Shown: positions 23,079 to 35,352, counted from the stretch's first letter. The stretch is DNA of 64,000 nucleotides from Adenanthera pavonina (GCA_026686845.1 JAIVEN010000015.1:16225501-16289500), one strand, 5' to 3'. The notes: generated by a model from the sequence alone, not told the origin. Translations and numbers: made by a program.

Positions 23079-23644
23079 CAAGAGCCTGTGAATAGCCTAT
23101 ATAAATGGCCTCACAGTTTCACTTCATGAGACGCTGCAGGTTTCAACTAGGATCATCTTCCCTACTTACAAGAGGAGCTCTTTGCAAAGCAAAAAAATGT
23201 GATCCGGGGGCTCAGTGTTCAGTCAGTACTCAGGAGTATTCTGAAGGATGGAGCATTAAGCATTTGCTTTCGTCATGTAACTGGTCTTTGGATGATATTT
23301 CAATAATATTATATTGATTAATATATGCACGTAAAAATCAAAGAGCACTATTTTATTTATTTGGTTATCGTCTTCAGTGGCCTGAGGAGACAGGAAGATA
23401 TGGGGGGGTTCATTCTCAGCGTTCTACGATTTTTTTTTAAAAATGAAAAGAGTGATTTCGTTCATCTGAATCAAAGAATACAGGAGTCTTTACAAAAGCA
23501 CAAAAACAAATGGGAAAGAAAAGAAAAAGAAAAACAACAAAAGATTACATATGGCAGATATAATTAACTGATCAAATAATTAACAGTTAATTATATTGTT
23601 ATTCAGCATTCTAAATTACTGGCTTACTTTCTTCGGATGATGCG
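23079..23644. other. 3' flank of the LRR gene
   Basis: Probable 3' UTR and AT-rich spacer. Open frames of 70-80 residues here (23105-23317, 23325-23567) are not recognisable and are Lys-rich in the second case. Confidence 0.4.
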
Positions 23645-23647
23645 ATT

Positions 23648-24416
23648 CAGGCCAACAATGCTTACATATTTCCTGGTTTGGGTTTGGGTTTGATCATCTC
23701 TAGAGCAATCCGTGTGCGTGATGAGATGCTCTTGGCATGGCAGCCTGTAAGTATCTGAAAATTGCAGCATTAAATATGGTCGTATACATGCATATTATTG
23801 TGTGTTCTGTATTGGAACTGTCAGACGACAAAACTGGAGAAAATGAAATTAACAGGCTAATGACTCTATTAAAAAGCTCGTCAGCACGGCATGACGAGTC
23901 AAAACAACAAAATTGTAAAATCAAGGGAAATGATACTAACTTGTAGATAATTATGACAAAATGCCGCGTAGAAGGAAAATGAATGCAGTACAACAAAATT
24001 CAGTTACTTTTCTTGTATGCTTTTGTTTTTACATGTTCTCTGGTAAGAGGGCGAACGAAGTCCGTGAACTAACCGTTACATCTCTGGCAACAGCGGAAGC
24101 TTTGGCTGCACAAGTAGCAGCAGAGGATAACTTTGCTGAGGGACTGATTTATCCGCCATTCTCTTATATCAGAAAGTATCAGCAAACATTGCTGCTAACG
24201 TCGCAGCCAAGGCATATGAACTTGGTTAGTTTCATCCGCCGTGTTTAGTTCACAGTGTTGGTCAATATATATATATATATATATATATATTTCCTCTCAA
24301 TTTTCGCCTTCTCTGTTTTCTGCACAGGTCTAGCTTCTCATCTGCCTCGACCTAAGGATCTTGTCAGCTATGCAGAAAGCTGCATGTATAGGCCTGTCTA
24401 CCGAAGCTATCGTTGA
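23648..24416 (+). pseudogene. NADP-dependent malic enzyme, orphan 3'-terminal fragment
   Basis: Three exon-like pieces match the C-terminus of plant NADP-malic enzyme. About 23648-23746 encodes QANNAYIFPGLGLGLI and 'RVRDEMLLAW'. About 24091-24224 encodes TAEALAAQVAAEDNFAEG then LIYPPFSYIRK. 24328-24416 encodes GLASHLPRPKDLVSYAES and ends YRSYR-stop. Intron signals are retained (GT at 24225, CACAG before 24328). Within piece two, one missing base just after YIRK (about 24174) shifts the frame away from the expected SANIAANVAAKAYELG. In the first piece SRAIRVRDE replaces the family SGAIRVHDE. No upstream catalytic exons are found within the preceding LRR-gene flank, so this is a truncated copy. 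It could be a segmental duplication or transposon-carried fragment. Confidence 0.85.
24245..24292. repeat. (AT)n microsatellite
   Basis: An uninterrupted AT dinucleotide run at about 24266-24291, inside the last intron of the malic-enzyme fragment. Confidence 0.7.
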
Positions 24417-25547
24417 GATTTTTTCAATTATGTAACCTGCAGTATCTACGAGTTCCTTTCTAAGTGATCTATATTCGAGGGTAGTACAAGACTACAAGGC
24501 GTTCCGTGCCTAACAGAAATTCCGCAAATTCTTCCCTTTACAGAGTTATCAATTCTTTCAGGAGTTTCAGTCTTGATAAGGGTAAAATACTATCAAAAAA
24601 GGTTTTTTTTTTCTCATGACCAAATAAGTTTTACTTTTGAGGGCCGTCTGCTCTAAATAATCCATAATCTGAGAGAAAATGAAATAGCAATTGATATTTT
24701 TCTTCTCGTCGAAAAATAGCCATTGAATGAAAGTAAGAAGGTTGCAGGATATGAATGCTTACTGAGCTAGGATGTAGATGGTAAACGCGGTGATGAGAAA
24801 TTAACCATCGGATGATTTTGAGGGTTGTAGGTCATATGTTTCCTCGAATATGGAGTGAGATATGAGATTATTTTTAAGGACTACACTTTTTTTTTTATAT
24901 TCTTTTTACGATATTCTCTAATTAAAATTTAATATATATATTTTTTAAAATTTTATAATTTTAAAAAGTTAATACTTTTAATATATAATTAATAACTAAA
25001 TCTATAATATATTAAAAAATAATTCACATATTAATTTTTAATTAAAAAATAATACAAAAAGCATATTAAAAAAATATATAAGTATTTTTCTATTTTTAAT
25101 CGAAACATATAATCCCATTAAAATAAAAAACCGAATCACAAGCTATCGCGTTTTAATACCAGAAGAAGAAAAATGTCAAGATTTCTAGCAATTTCAGGAG
25201 ACAGCCAAAAAGAATCACCTGTTTGTTGACTGAGGAGATACCCGAAACGTCAACATACAGCTTAGGAAACCTGTCATCCTTAACGCCCCATTTGATATAG
25301 AAAATAGTATTTATTTTATCTTATATTATAAGATAATAAATGAAAATTTATACATATTAAAACAAAATATAGCATTATTAAATTTAAAAAAAATAAAGAA
25401 AATTTATTTTATCTTTATTAATATTATTAATCAATACAACTTATAATACTAAATATTATATTAATAGAATTGACAAATAAAATTATATTTATCCCAGATT
25501 ATTAACTTATATGCTAGTGAAGAAGTAATAGGTTACTGTAACATTAA
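24417..25547. other. AT-rich intergenic region
   Basis: No gene supported. Around 25160-25290 the minus strand has a short exon-like stretch (FPKLYVDVSGISSVNKQ followed by CAG|GTGATT) that may be a relic of an unrecognised gene. Confidence 0.35.
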
Positions 25548-26392
25548 CGCTTTACTTGGTATGGGTGAAAAAAAGAGGGGAGAGAAAAGGGGAGAAGAAA
25601 ATTAGGAAGAAAACTATATTTTCTCTTGTTTGGTTAAGGAGAGAAAAGTGAGGGGGAGAGAAAAATAAGAAAAAAATAAAGTGTGGGTCCCACATAATTT
25701 TTCCCCCAATTTTTCTCCCATAAAATGAAAAAATTTTGGAGAGAAAACTCAACTTCCAAAATTACCCACTAATCTTTTCACATTCTTGCTACCTTTTTTC
25801 GTGCTTCTTTTTGTTCCTTCCATCTTCCTCTCACTTTCTTTCAACCTTCCTCCTCGTGTTATTATTGGTAAAGAAATTGCCCGAAACGGTAACGGTGTGG
25901 TCCAGCTCTCAACCTTCCTCCTCTTCTCCTTCTCAGAAACCGACTGAAGAAGCTTCCAAACAATCCCAGGTTTGTGCAATTCCCTTATTTAGTTTTCTTA
26001 CACAGATTAGCTCCACACCTTTGATTGCTTCATATATTTCCAAATTTGTTGTTTTAAGTTTTGTTTCTTTATTAAATATTGATATGTTATATATTTCAAT
26101 TTTAATATTATTTTAAAATTTTTTAAATCAATGTATAAACAATAATTTTAAAAATTAAAAAATTAAGATTAAAATAATATTTTAATTTCATTTTTTAATA
26201 TGATATCAAAATTATGTAAATATTATAGTAGAATAACAAGTTTTATTATATATAAATATTTTTTTAAAAATAATAAAAATATTATTATTAATGTAAAATT
26301 AGTTACTTTTCTTTAGTCAAGCATATAAAAAAAAAATCATCCCCCATTACTTTTCTCTTCTCTTCATTTTCTCTTCTTAGTCAAGCAAAATG
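25548..26392 (+). repeat. Harbinger-like MITE of 845 bp with an internal open frame
   Basis: Flanked by TAA (25545-25547 and 26393-26395). Left end CGCTTTACTTGGTATGGG; reverse-complemented right end CATTTTGCTTGACTAAGA. The TIR is imperfect, and both ends continue into GAGAGAAAAG-type purine-rich sequence. Inside, a 126-residue frame (25736-26116) includes a hydrophobic Ser/Phe/Leu stretch and a Ser-rich segment (SSSQPSSSSPSQKPTEE) ending at a possible GT donor (25970). This may be captured exon sequence, but no family is recognised. Confidence 0.45.
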
Positions 26393-26395
26393 TAA

Positions 26396-26982
26396 TGGTC
26401 CTGGCTAGGACATCCAATGACGTGTTCAAAATATCTTTAGTTCTCACACCCTACTCTCAAACTTTTAGATCGACTTGGTAGTGGTGTCTATCAGGAGACA
26501 GTGATCCGCCTGCTAAAATAAATCTCCGTAGCCCAACTAGAGATTCATCGCGTGCCCATAGCATGCTGTCTTGTCCATGTCCATGACTGAATTCGTGCCC
26601 AATTCCAGCCTGTACCTGCGAGGCCAACGGTAATACAAAGGAGACGGATAATCTTCGAGCACACAACATGCATCAGCAGTTGATACACCGAGTTTACAGA
26701 ACTGACAATCTTCCCAGGAACTAGAAAGAATAATAAGTCATTTCTTAATACAGACGAAACAGATCCATAAGGATATCACGTCCCCTTCAGTTGGAGCAAC
26801 GTAAGAACAAGGCTATCCAAAAATATATTCATGTGTTACGTTTTTTCGTCAAGCTGTTACAATGCAAGCATTATATATACATATCCAAAGGTATTTATTA
26901 TCCACACATCGCAAAGGGCTGCATGAACATGGGCAAGTAGTTTAAACTGAACAAAGATGGATGCATCAGATTAAACACAGTT
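26396..26982. other. 3' flank of the cereblon gene
   Basis: Presumed 3' UTR and spacer downstream of the minus-strand cereblon gene. No gene seen. Confidence 0.4.
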
Positions 26983-29900
26983 TTAGCGCATCTCTTCTGC
27001 AACTTGACAACTGCGTATCCCCCAGAATGATCTGGGTTTCATTTTTCTGTTCGTTGCTGTAAAAAGCCACCCCATATGGGTTTCACATGTAGCACAGTTG
27101 GCGATTGTCCATGCATATCTGTTAAAAGTAGCAAATTACCCCATTAGCTAGCCGTAAAACAAAGCCATTAAAAGGTGCTTACTAGTATTAATACCGTCAC
27201 ATTTAAGCAACTATTCACTATGCCAAAATAAAAAAGCAACTATTCAAGAAGTCAGCATCTAGAATGGACCATAGAAAAAAAAGTGGATATTCTTCAATCC
27301 ATTGGCTGAGCTTATAATCAATGATAATACTCAAAAATGCTGTACAGCATCGACAGTAATAATCTGCACAATCAAAGTCATACCACAGTTGAACAGATAA
27401 ATAAATAACTTTATAGAAGAGGAAGAAGACAATAAATGCGGAGATAATTAAACAAGTTGATATCTCCATAGCATCCTCAGGAAAAGAAAATGGACAGACA
27501 AACAACTTACCCAGGAAACCAACTCTGCTGTGTGGATGCTCGCCCAACAAGCGCTAAACCACTTGCTTTGTGCAGAGTCATAATCTCATGGACATAACCA
27601 CCCAGATTAACAAATGCACCAAGAGGACCCTCACTAGACATCACCAAAATATCACTCCGCCTTGCAATGATAATCTGAAAATATTAGTGAGATTGAAAAA
27701 GCACATTATTCACTGCATTTGATGAAAGTGGAAAAAGAAAATTCCAGTTGAAAAATTATATGTATGGGAATTACTATTTATCATGAACAAGCAATATTTT
27801 GTTCACACAAACAAGTAGGGGTGAGCACAAACTCGGTGGCCTGATCAACCCGGTCCAACCCATTGCTCATTGAATTACAGAATTCTTGACCAGGTTGAGG
27901 TGCAGGTTAATGGCATGGGTTTAAATACCCTGGACTGGCCCGCAATGTTTAAATAGATATATTAAAAAAAAAATAGTCTTTAAAGTCCATATGTCTCTCA
28001 TATTCCCACTCCCACCATACCTCACGTGACTCTTTCCTCTCCAGAATATTCTTCCCTTCCCCGTCAGTCTCAGTGTCTCTCCTTCTCTCACATGGCTCTC
28101 TTCTACCCATATTCTCTCCTCTCACACAGCACAGTGCTGCTCAAGTTCTCCAGATTTCCTCCCCATCCGCACAAATCTCCATTTCTCCATAGATCAAAGC
28201 TTTGCTCTAGATCAAAGTCACCCCTTCTCCTATTGAATTGGTGATGCATCATCTTTTTTTTCCTCTTTGGTTTTGTTGTTCTCCAGACTAATCCATTGAT
28301 TTTGGTATCTCGAGTGTCTCGAATGAGGTGAATCAAGACAGGTCCATTGATATGGCAGTTTGCACGTATGTTAAAAGAGAGGATGAAAAAGATGTAGAGG
28401 ATGAAGAAGATGAAGAATGAGGTGTTTCTACCATTGCGTTTTTGTCGTTCTGTATCTACTTCTTGTCTTTTTTTTTTGCCTTTTTTTCCAATGTTGTTTG
28501 TTCTATATCTACCATCTGCTTGACTGCTTCCATGCATTTCTTCTGCCTTATGTAAAACCGGGTTTACCCGGAACAACTTGGGACTTAGCTTGGACTAATC
28601 AATTTAAAGCACCCGATCCAGCCCATGCTCACCCCTACAAACAAGTACACATAAAAGCATGAGGCTTTGGTGGAATTAAGCTTACCTGGCAGTTTTTACA
28701 TCGAACAAGATTAACACTCTCTAGTAATTCAATCTCCCTATGCAATCTATATGAAATGCCATCAATCTCCAAAAGCTCCTGCCTTGTAGATTCAGACACA
28801 GGTATTTTACTGGCAATATGAAACGATAAAACATCAGGCTTCTTCACAAGACCATCCATGCTCGGCACCCCAACCACATTCTTCCACAAATCTACAAATT
28901 TTCATCATGAACATTAGTTTTAACAGTGTTATACAATAATCAGAAATTGAAAAATAAAACAATTCTGCTTTATTTAATCTGAATCTTCATTTTAAAGGAG
29001 CTAATACTATAACTTTTGATTAAAGTTGTTCAACTAAATATATATATTTTTTCTTATTTTGATACCTTAAGACATTTTACTTCATAGCATGACTTGATCA
29101 TAGGACCTTTACCCCAGTCCTAACATACCCCAACCACTCAAAAGTCAATCTGAATAAAAAGTGATCTGAAAACAAATTAAGATATAGACAAAGGCATAGA
29201 TAAATGACTACCAAATATGAACCTAGATGAAAAACTCTGAAATATTCCGTAATCATAATTGTGGTTTCAGCAAAAATGCTCTGCATGCATGCATTTGTGA
29301 AGCATAAGTAACTCCATAAAAATAATTCTGTTGAGATCTGATTTAACAATTTAAAATCTTACAAACCAGAAAGAAGAAAAGAAAAGTAAGGCTTAGTTTA
29401 TCCAATAATATTCATAATACTGTTAAAAAAAATGCATGCTAAGAGTGTCTGGTTGGTAAAGAGTTAGAGGGAAAGTAAAACTACCTGCTGCCCTCTGTGC
29501 AAGGCAATATGAGTCATACATTCGGTATACCCAATGGGGCCAGAATGCTCTTGAAATTCTGTGAGAGAAGTTGGCATATGTTCTTTTACATGCTTCCCTT
29601 TTGCAGGGTTGCTTACCAGATGTGGAACAGCTGCCACCTATCAAGTCTATATTTACAGCTCGTTTTCCATGGTTAGAGAGCAATGACCTTGTCAAGTCAG
29701 AGCCATTTATGTTACATTGAATTTCCTCATCTGACTCATACATGCGTTCTTCATAATCACTGCTAGATGATTCATCCATAATATCATGCTCATGATCTGA
29801 ACCAATGATTGATCGGTGGATTCTCCTTTCAACTGGTGAAAGCTCATCCTCAAAGCTCTCATCTGAATCATTGTCCCCATCTTGGGACCCTTGCAATTTA

Positions 29901-32382
29901 GTGCATGAATCATTTGAAGGCATACGTGAGATGGCATGGTTTTGAGGAAGATTACTTAATGGTGGTAATTTTCCAAAAGCATCCTTGGGGGTTCTTGATG
30001 GTAGATCTTCCTCAATTATTTGGATCTCTCCACAAGGCTACAAAAAATACAACAATTTAAAAAGAAAGAGAAGAGCATCAAGATCAGCTTTTACTTACAG
30101 AGCTATTGCTAGGAAGATCGAAAAGAAGAAACAAACACAATGATATTCTAACCACTCCTTCCACATCAAACCAACAGCGTTTTAGTCTAAATCGCTGTTG
30201 TCCACGAGTAACCACATTCAGTGAACCATCCTCTAGCCGCCTGTATTGCCGAATCTGTAAAAATAAGTTTAGCAAATAATATAAGCCCACATATCTAGTT
30301 GATTTGATATTAGAATACTGTAAGTAAACTCTAATAGTATATACATATTTATTTCTTTTTATTTCAATGAATAAAATATAGCAAACAATTAATACGGCTA
30401 TCACAAACCAGCATCCTAAGTTGCATCAGAAAAGTTTTCCATGCAAGTTTTCTGAAGCAAAAGTAGTTGCTTATCTCTTTATCATATCTGTTAGGCACTT
30501 GACCCCTACACCATGGTGGGTACCATGAATTGCATTTTATAAATAGAGCAAACATAGTAGCAATTGATATTTGATGGAATATGCATGCACAGAAACATAT
30601 AGCAATGCAAATCATACCTCAGCAGTTGTTCCAATTCTTGCCAATTTTGTCCTATGATTTCCTCGATCTCTCTGAACTCTAATCTGGAAGAAGCACAAAT
30701 GTGAGTTTTATAAGAAAAACTACTTGAAAATTCCTGACATTGACAAATTATTTAAGCAGTCATAATAAGGAGTTCACCTACCACACCAATAGTATAAGGA
30801 ACATCAACTTGGTTCAGTGCTCTCTCAACAGCAACAACAAAATTGGGTTGAATAACTCTCAAGGGAAGAGTAGCCCCAGGAAAGAGTACAACTCCTGAAT
30901 ACCACAAGGACTAATCTTAAGTTATTTGTCTAAGTTACAAATTACAGAAAGAGAGTGCAAAGCATATGAAGATAAATTGTGTAAGATCCCAAATTTCTGC
31001 CACTTTCTTATGCTTTAAGAACCTTACTTGGACCATTTAAGACTACATTAATAATAATAATAATAATAATTTAAATGAAGACCAATTATGTGATATCCAA
31101 CATTTTCCCAGGTCAGTACTGCTGAAAAAAGAGGCTTAAAATGTCTCGGATATCATCCCAACAAGCAAAACAAATCAGACGAAACAGCAAACTAATAATG
31201 AAAAGAAGGTTTCTTGAATGGGAGAATAAGCAATTCTAGAATGACTCCTATAACACCTCTTTCGAAATCATGAATTTAAACATCTCTTCTAGGAGATATG
31301 CATACCTTCAGCAGTCAAAAAATATTTAAGGTGGAGTGTTTAAGTAACCTCCAGTGAAAATTTTATAGAAATCTGCTATTTAAGGAACCCTTTTAGGTTC
31401 TGGGATATAGATCAGACTATTAAGTAAATAGCTTTTTACTTACATTTCGACTACTTTAGAATGCACGTATCCCTAATTATGATATTAACTTCTAGAAATC
31501 TTAATTAGTGTCAGTGACCTTGATGGACATCTCACATTAGTGCCACGCTTCATATAAACACCTAATTATCTTCTCGACAATAAAAAAGATACTACATAAT
31601 TGGCTGCAGCTACTAATCACTGGATATTATCTTCTTCATGGACAATCCCTTCAAACTATATTTAAGATGTATACAGGGACCTTTCCAGGCTATATGCATC
31701 AATTTCTGAATTCTCACAAATTATTGCGTGCTCATCCATAAAAGACGTGGATAACCATGCACAACCACACGCACTGAGTAATGATGAACAAATTGAGATT
31801 GGAGACAGAAAAACAAAAGCCACCATACCGAAATGCATGAACCAAGATGTAAATACCTTCAAGATAGAAAAGTGGGAGGCTTAAAAGAGCACCACCGTCC
31901 AAGAAAGCTGTCCTGTGGTGAGTGTCTTCAACTTCTGCAACACGGAAGTATCATTGAGTAAAATATAACAATCTAATTGGAAATCAGATTGTATTAAAGA
32001 AAGGGGCGAGTATAGCCAACGAATGAATGCCTACCACCGAGATATGTATGTAAAGAAGTTATACAGGTATCAAAAGTGAAATCTGCAGATGACGCACCTC
32101 CAACATAGCCACGGCCACTAGAGACCAAACAACATGATTATAAGATCGTCAGCTATTCACCAAAAAAAAATTTACTCATGAAAAGCAAACAGAGTGAAAT
32201 CAAATAAAGCAGTGGAAGATTAAAAATAGTAGGAATGAAGAGAAGAAGGCTCATTACTTGGCGTCCTCATCGGATGAGTCTTGGAGGTTATCAACTTCCT
32301 CAACCTGCAATTCTTCGTCATCAAGCTGGAGAATCTGCTCAATCTGATGCCTCTCCCTCTCGAGTATTCTATCGTCATCCAT
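26983..32382 (-). CDS. CRBN: Plant cereblon homolog (Lon N-terminal + CULT domains), 10 exons
   Basis: Exons in transcription order: 32382-32258, 32117-32035, 31934-31857, 30894-30782, 30683-30618, 30254-30153, 30037-29485, 28891-28686, 27674-27511, 27118-26983. They sum to 1626 nt (541 residues) with no internal stop. The N-terminus is acidic and coiled (MDDDRILERERHQIEQIL). A Lon-substrate-like domain starts near residue 85 (LPLFYLEGVVLFPGATLPLR). It is interrupted by a long acidic insert (about 205-325), and helical DDB1-contact-like sequence follows (WPHWVYRMYDSYCLAQRAA). The CULT domain (about 430-535) has zinc-type Cys pairs (CKNC, CATC) and the three cage tryptophans (SWFPGYAW...GWLF). 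Cereblon is the substrate receptor of CUL4-DDB1 E3 ligases, and CULT binds C-terminal cyclic imides and thalidomide-type ligands in animals. Exon 6 could also end at 30156 (GGA|GTGGTT), one codon shorter. Confidence 0.95.
27816..28637. mobile_element. hAT-type non-autonomous element in cereblon intron 8
   Basis: An 822-bp element with perfect 12-bp terminal inverted repeats (TAGGGGTGAGCA ... TGCTCACCCCTA) and a perfect 8-bp target-site duplication CAAACAAG (27808-27815 and 28638-28645). It sits in the intron between exons 8 and 9. Its interior is not simply AT filler: a CT-rich leader-like stretch (28030-28260) leads to a region with runs of GAT/GAA codons (28380-28420). This resembles captured transcript sequence. 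There is no transposase. Confidence 0.85.
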
Positions 32383-33643
32383 TATTACTAGGGTTTGGTG
32401 GAAAGCAAAGTAGTGAAAAAATGGAAATAAAACTGCAGCAACAAACTAACGGATGTTTCTTTTTTAATTACTAGGCGCACCGCTCAATCAAAATGTGAAT
32501 GTAACGTGACGCAGTTTCATGCGAAACCTGAGCAAAAAATTTTTCTCTTCACCGTTTGTGCAAATCTCGTCTTCTCAATTTCCTTTTTCTTTTTTTCTTG
32601 GGGACTGTTCGTTTTCTCGTTTCCGCTCTGCTTTCTACTTTCCAGAATCCAGATGGCAGCTGTTGTCAGCCGATAAAAAACGAAGAGAGAGAAAATTGGA
32701 CTGACAAAAGAAAGGTCAGCTCTCTTCTTTTCTATCGCTAACCCACTTCAATATGATGGGCTGGACATTTTGGGCATAATATGCTGGACTTTTTATATAA
32801 GAAAAAGTTGAATGGGTCGTTGGCTTTTGTGGTTGATCAAAGAGTCTACAATACAATACGGCCCAATTCATTTCCTGAAAAACTTCTTTTCCTTTCCCTT
32901 CTTAGAAAAAATTCATATTGTTGTTGTTGTTATACTACCATCATTTCTTTTTATATGTTATTTAAAATTTTAGCACTGGTTAAGAAATACAATTAATGTA
33001 TTAAAATTTATATTAAATTTCCTAATATACCCTTTAATAAATAGAAAGATAAGAAAGAGCAATTAATATTATTTTTTATTTTTAAAATGATAAATGGGGA
33101 CATAAATAAAAAAATAGTAATTAATGTTGTCTTGAAATTTGAAAATGACAGATAAATATAAATAAAAATTTTCTTAAAAGTGATAAATAAAAAGAAATAA
33201 AGAAAGTAAGTAGGTAAAGAGAGATTTATCAGTAGATGTCAAATTAAATTTTTTGCAATGGCCAAAAGAAATTAGATTCTTTCACAATAAATTTTAAAAA
33301 AAAAAGTGATATAGAAGAGTGTATTTAAGTATGGAATTTATTTTAGCTCTTTGCACACAATATTTTTTTAATTTTTTAAGAAAAATATATTACTGCATCC
33401 AAGAACTTTTTATTATAATGAGAGAGAATAGGATTATGCATATAGAAGATGTGATAATCATTGACATTGCAATTTCAAGAACAAGAATGCATTCGGTTGA
33501 AATATTGGGTCTAGTTTTCACAACTTGCAATTGCAATAATTGTTGTTGCAGTGTGGTGATATAATACATCTATACATATCCTCCACCGTTGCACTTGCAC
33601 CCAAGTTAATTGCACTTTGTGTACTGTCCGACATGGTGCAGGA
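32383..33643. promoter_or_regulatory. Upstream region of the cereblon gene
   Basis: Should contain the cereblon promoter (the gene reads leftward). The 32530-32700 stretch is pyrimidine-rich on the plus strand. From about 32990 it is AT-rich, with no gene supported. Confidence 0.35.
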
Positions 33644-34155
33644 TAGAACTGTCAATTTGGGCCAGCCCGTCTCAGGCCAGGTCAAAAAGCCCGAATTGAA
33701 AAAACGGGATTGGTTTTCCAAGCCCAAGCCCTCAGGATCGGGCCTACGGGCCGGCCCGCGAACTTTTTTTAATTTTTTAGTATTTTTTATATATTTTTTT
33801 AATAAATTTTTTATATAATTATTTAAATTAATATAACTAATTATCATCATAATTTAAATTAATACAACTAATTATCATCATAATTCATCAAAAACTAACA
33901 TAATATTTAAATTTTATAATTTATATATTACTAATTAATAAAATAATATGTATTTTTTAATATTTTAAACAAAAAATAAAAGAAAAAGAAAAAAGTCTTG
34001 AGCTTTCGGGCCGGCCCACCACGGGCCCGGCCTAAACGGGTCAGGCTCAAAAAGCTCGGATTATGTATTTACTCATGAAATTGAGGCTCGAGCCCGCTCA
34101 TTTTTTCAGGCTTTTCGGGCCAACCTATCAGGCTTGACCCATTTTGACGGCTCTA
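33644..34155. mobile_element. hAT-type MITE
   Basis: A 512-bp element. Left end TAGAACTGTCAATTTGGGCC; reverse-complemented right end TAGAGCCGTCAAAATGGGTC. Flanking 8-bp repeats GTGCAGGA (33636-33643) and GTGCATGA (34156-34163) differ at one base. GC-rich subterminal stretches (GGGCCGGCCC-type) surround an AT-rich core, as is common for this MITE group. Non-coding. Confidence 0.75.
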
Positions 34156-34163
34156 GTGCATGA

Positions 34164-35077
34164 TGCAGAAATGTGTCTATTAGTTCTCTGCCAACATTAT
34201 TAAATAATGCTACCTTTTGTATTGTGGGATAGCATGGGAGAGGTCCAAATCTCTTTTGATACGGATACGCGATCACATAAAATTGAATTCAATATTTATG
34301 TATGCCTTAATTGGGAAGCAACTTATCTCTATGCAATGACAAAGAGTTCATTAGTTCGTCTATGCAATAAAAGAGAATAATTTCATTTGTTCTTACAGCT
34401 TATTGAGTTGTTCTTTACAGCTCTAAAGTGTTCTACTTTCGTCTTTCTGCTCATTCAGACTTTTTTTTTTGCATTTTAATAGAAATATTAACTAAAATTA
34501 AACAATATATATGATATAAACAATCTAAATCAAGTATAAGTTGTCTACATATCACATCACGCTCACGTACGCTACTCTGCTATTAAAGATTTACAGTGAT
34601 TACAAGTATGTAAATTAATGCGTTACCCTTTTTATAGAGGAACTTTTTTTTTTTTTCAGAATAGAGGAATTAAATTGAAGGAGCCATTATATGAAAAAAA
34701 AATAAATAAAGGTAGCTTCTCCAATTGCAAGGTTACAAATGTGTGTTTGCTTTACCGCGGGGAAAAACATGAGTGGAATACATATTTTTTCTCACTTGAT
34801 CGCATCTTGAACAATTCTTTAACATAAAAACAAAAGGTTACAGAATAAAATCAGAAAGGATTCTTAAAATGGAAAGCAAAGCAAAGCGATGGGCATGAGC
34901 ATGATCCATCCAAAATATGAACCTCAGAATTTGGGGACGAAACTGAACTCCTAGAATAATCAATTATTATTTTATTACAGGTGTCCTGATTTTGACATTA
35001 ACAATTCATTGAAGAATAAATCCCTTTGAGTACTGAGAGAGAGAGAGAGAGAGAGAGGAGTTTATAATAGCAATATA
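34164..35077. other. Intergenic with (GA)n microsatellite
   Basis: No gene seen. A GA dinucleotide run spans about 35035-35057. Confidence 0.5.
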
Positions 35078-35352
35078 CTCCCTCATGTCTTATTTTATTT
35101 ATCATTTAAAAAAATTTTAATTGTTCCAATTTATTTATTATTTAGATTATTAATGAAGTATTAATTATCTTTTTTACTGTTTTATCCGTAATTAAAAATA
35201 ATAGTAGATACAATACAAATTATTTTTTAGTAATTAATGTAAGAATATTTTAGTAAAATATTATTAAATTTTACTATAATTTAGATCATTTGATAGTTAT
35301 ATTAATCTGTGTAAAAAATCTTAAAACTATAAATAAAATGGGATAGAGGGAG
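35078..35352. repeat. Stowaway-like MITE
   Basis: A 275-bp element flanked by TA (35076-35077 and 35353-35354). Ends CTCCCTCATGTCTTATTTTA and, reverse-complemented, CTCCCTCTATCCCATTTTAT give the classical Stowaway terminus. It abuts the hAT MITE that starts 10 bp further on. Confidence 0.8.

Noticed and set aside
25150..25300. Minus-strand exon-like stretch FPKLYVDVSGISSVNKQ with a GT donor
   Set aside because: Too short and unassigned; I could not find neighbouring exons or name a family.
28103..28576. 157-residue minus-strand open frame in the cereblon intron
   Set aside because: It lies wholly inside the hAT MITE, reads low-complexity Lys/Phe-rich sequence and matches no family I know.
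27807..28646. 10-bp direct repeat ACAAACAAGT around the element in the cereblon intron, suggesting a Mutator-type element
   Set aside because: The outer A and T of the 10-bp match are partly explained by the TA/TA termini. Taking TAGGGGTGAGCA as the end gives a perfect 8-bp TSD and a hAT-type terminus, consistent with the other TAG-ended MITEs here.
33319..33564. 81-residue plus-strand frame beside the hAT MITE
   Set aside because: AT-driven composition with a terminal Cys/Asn run from a CAA/TTG-type simple repeat; no domain.
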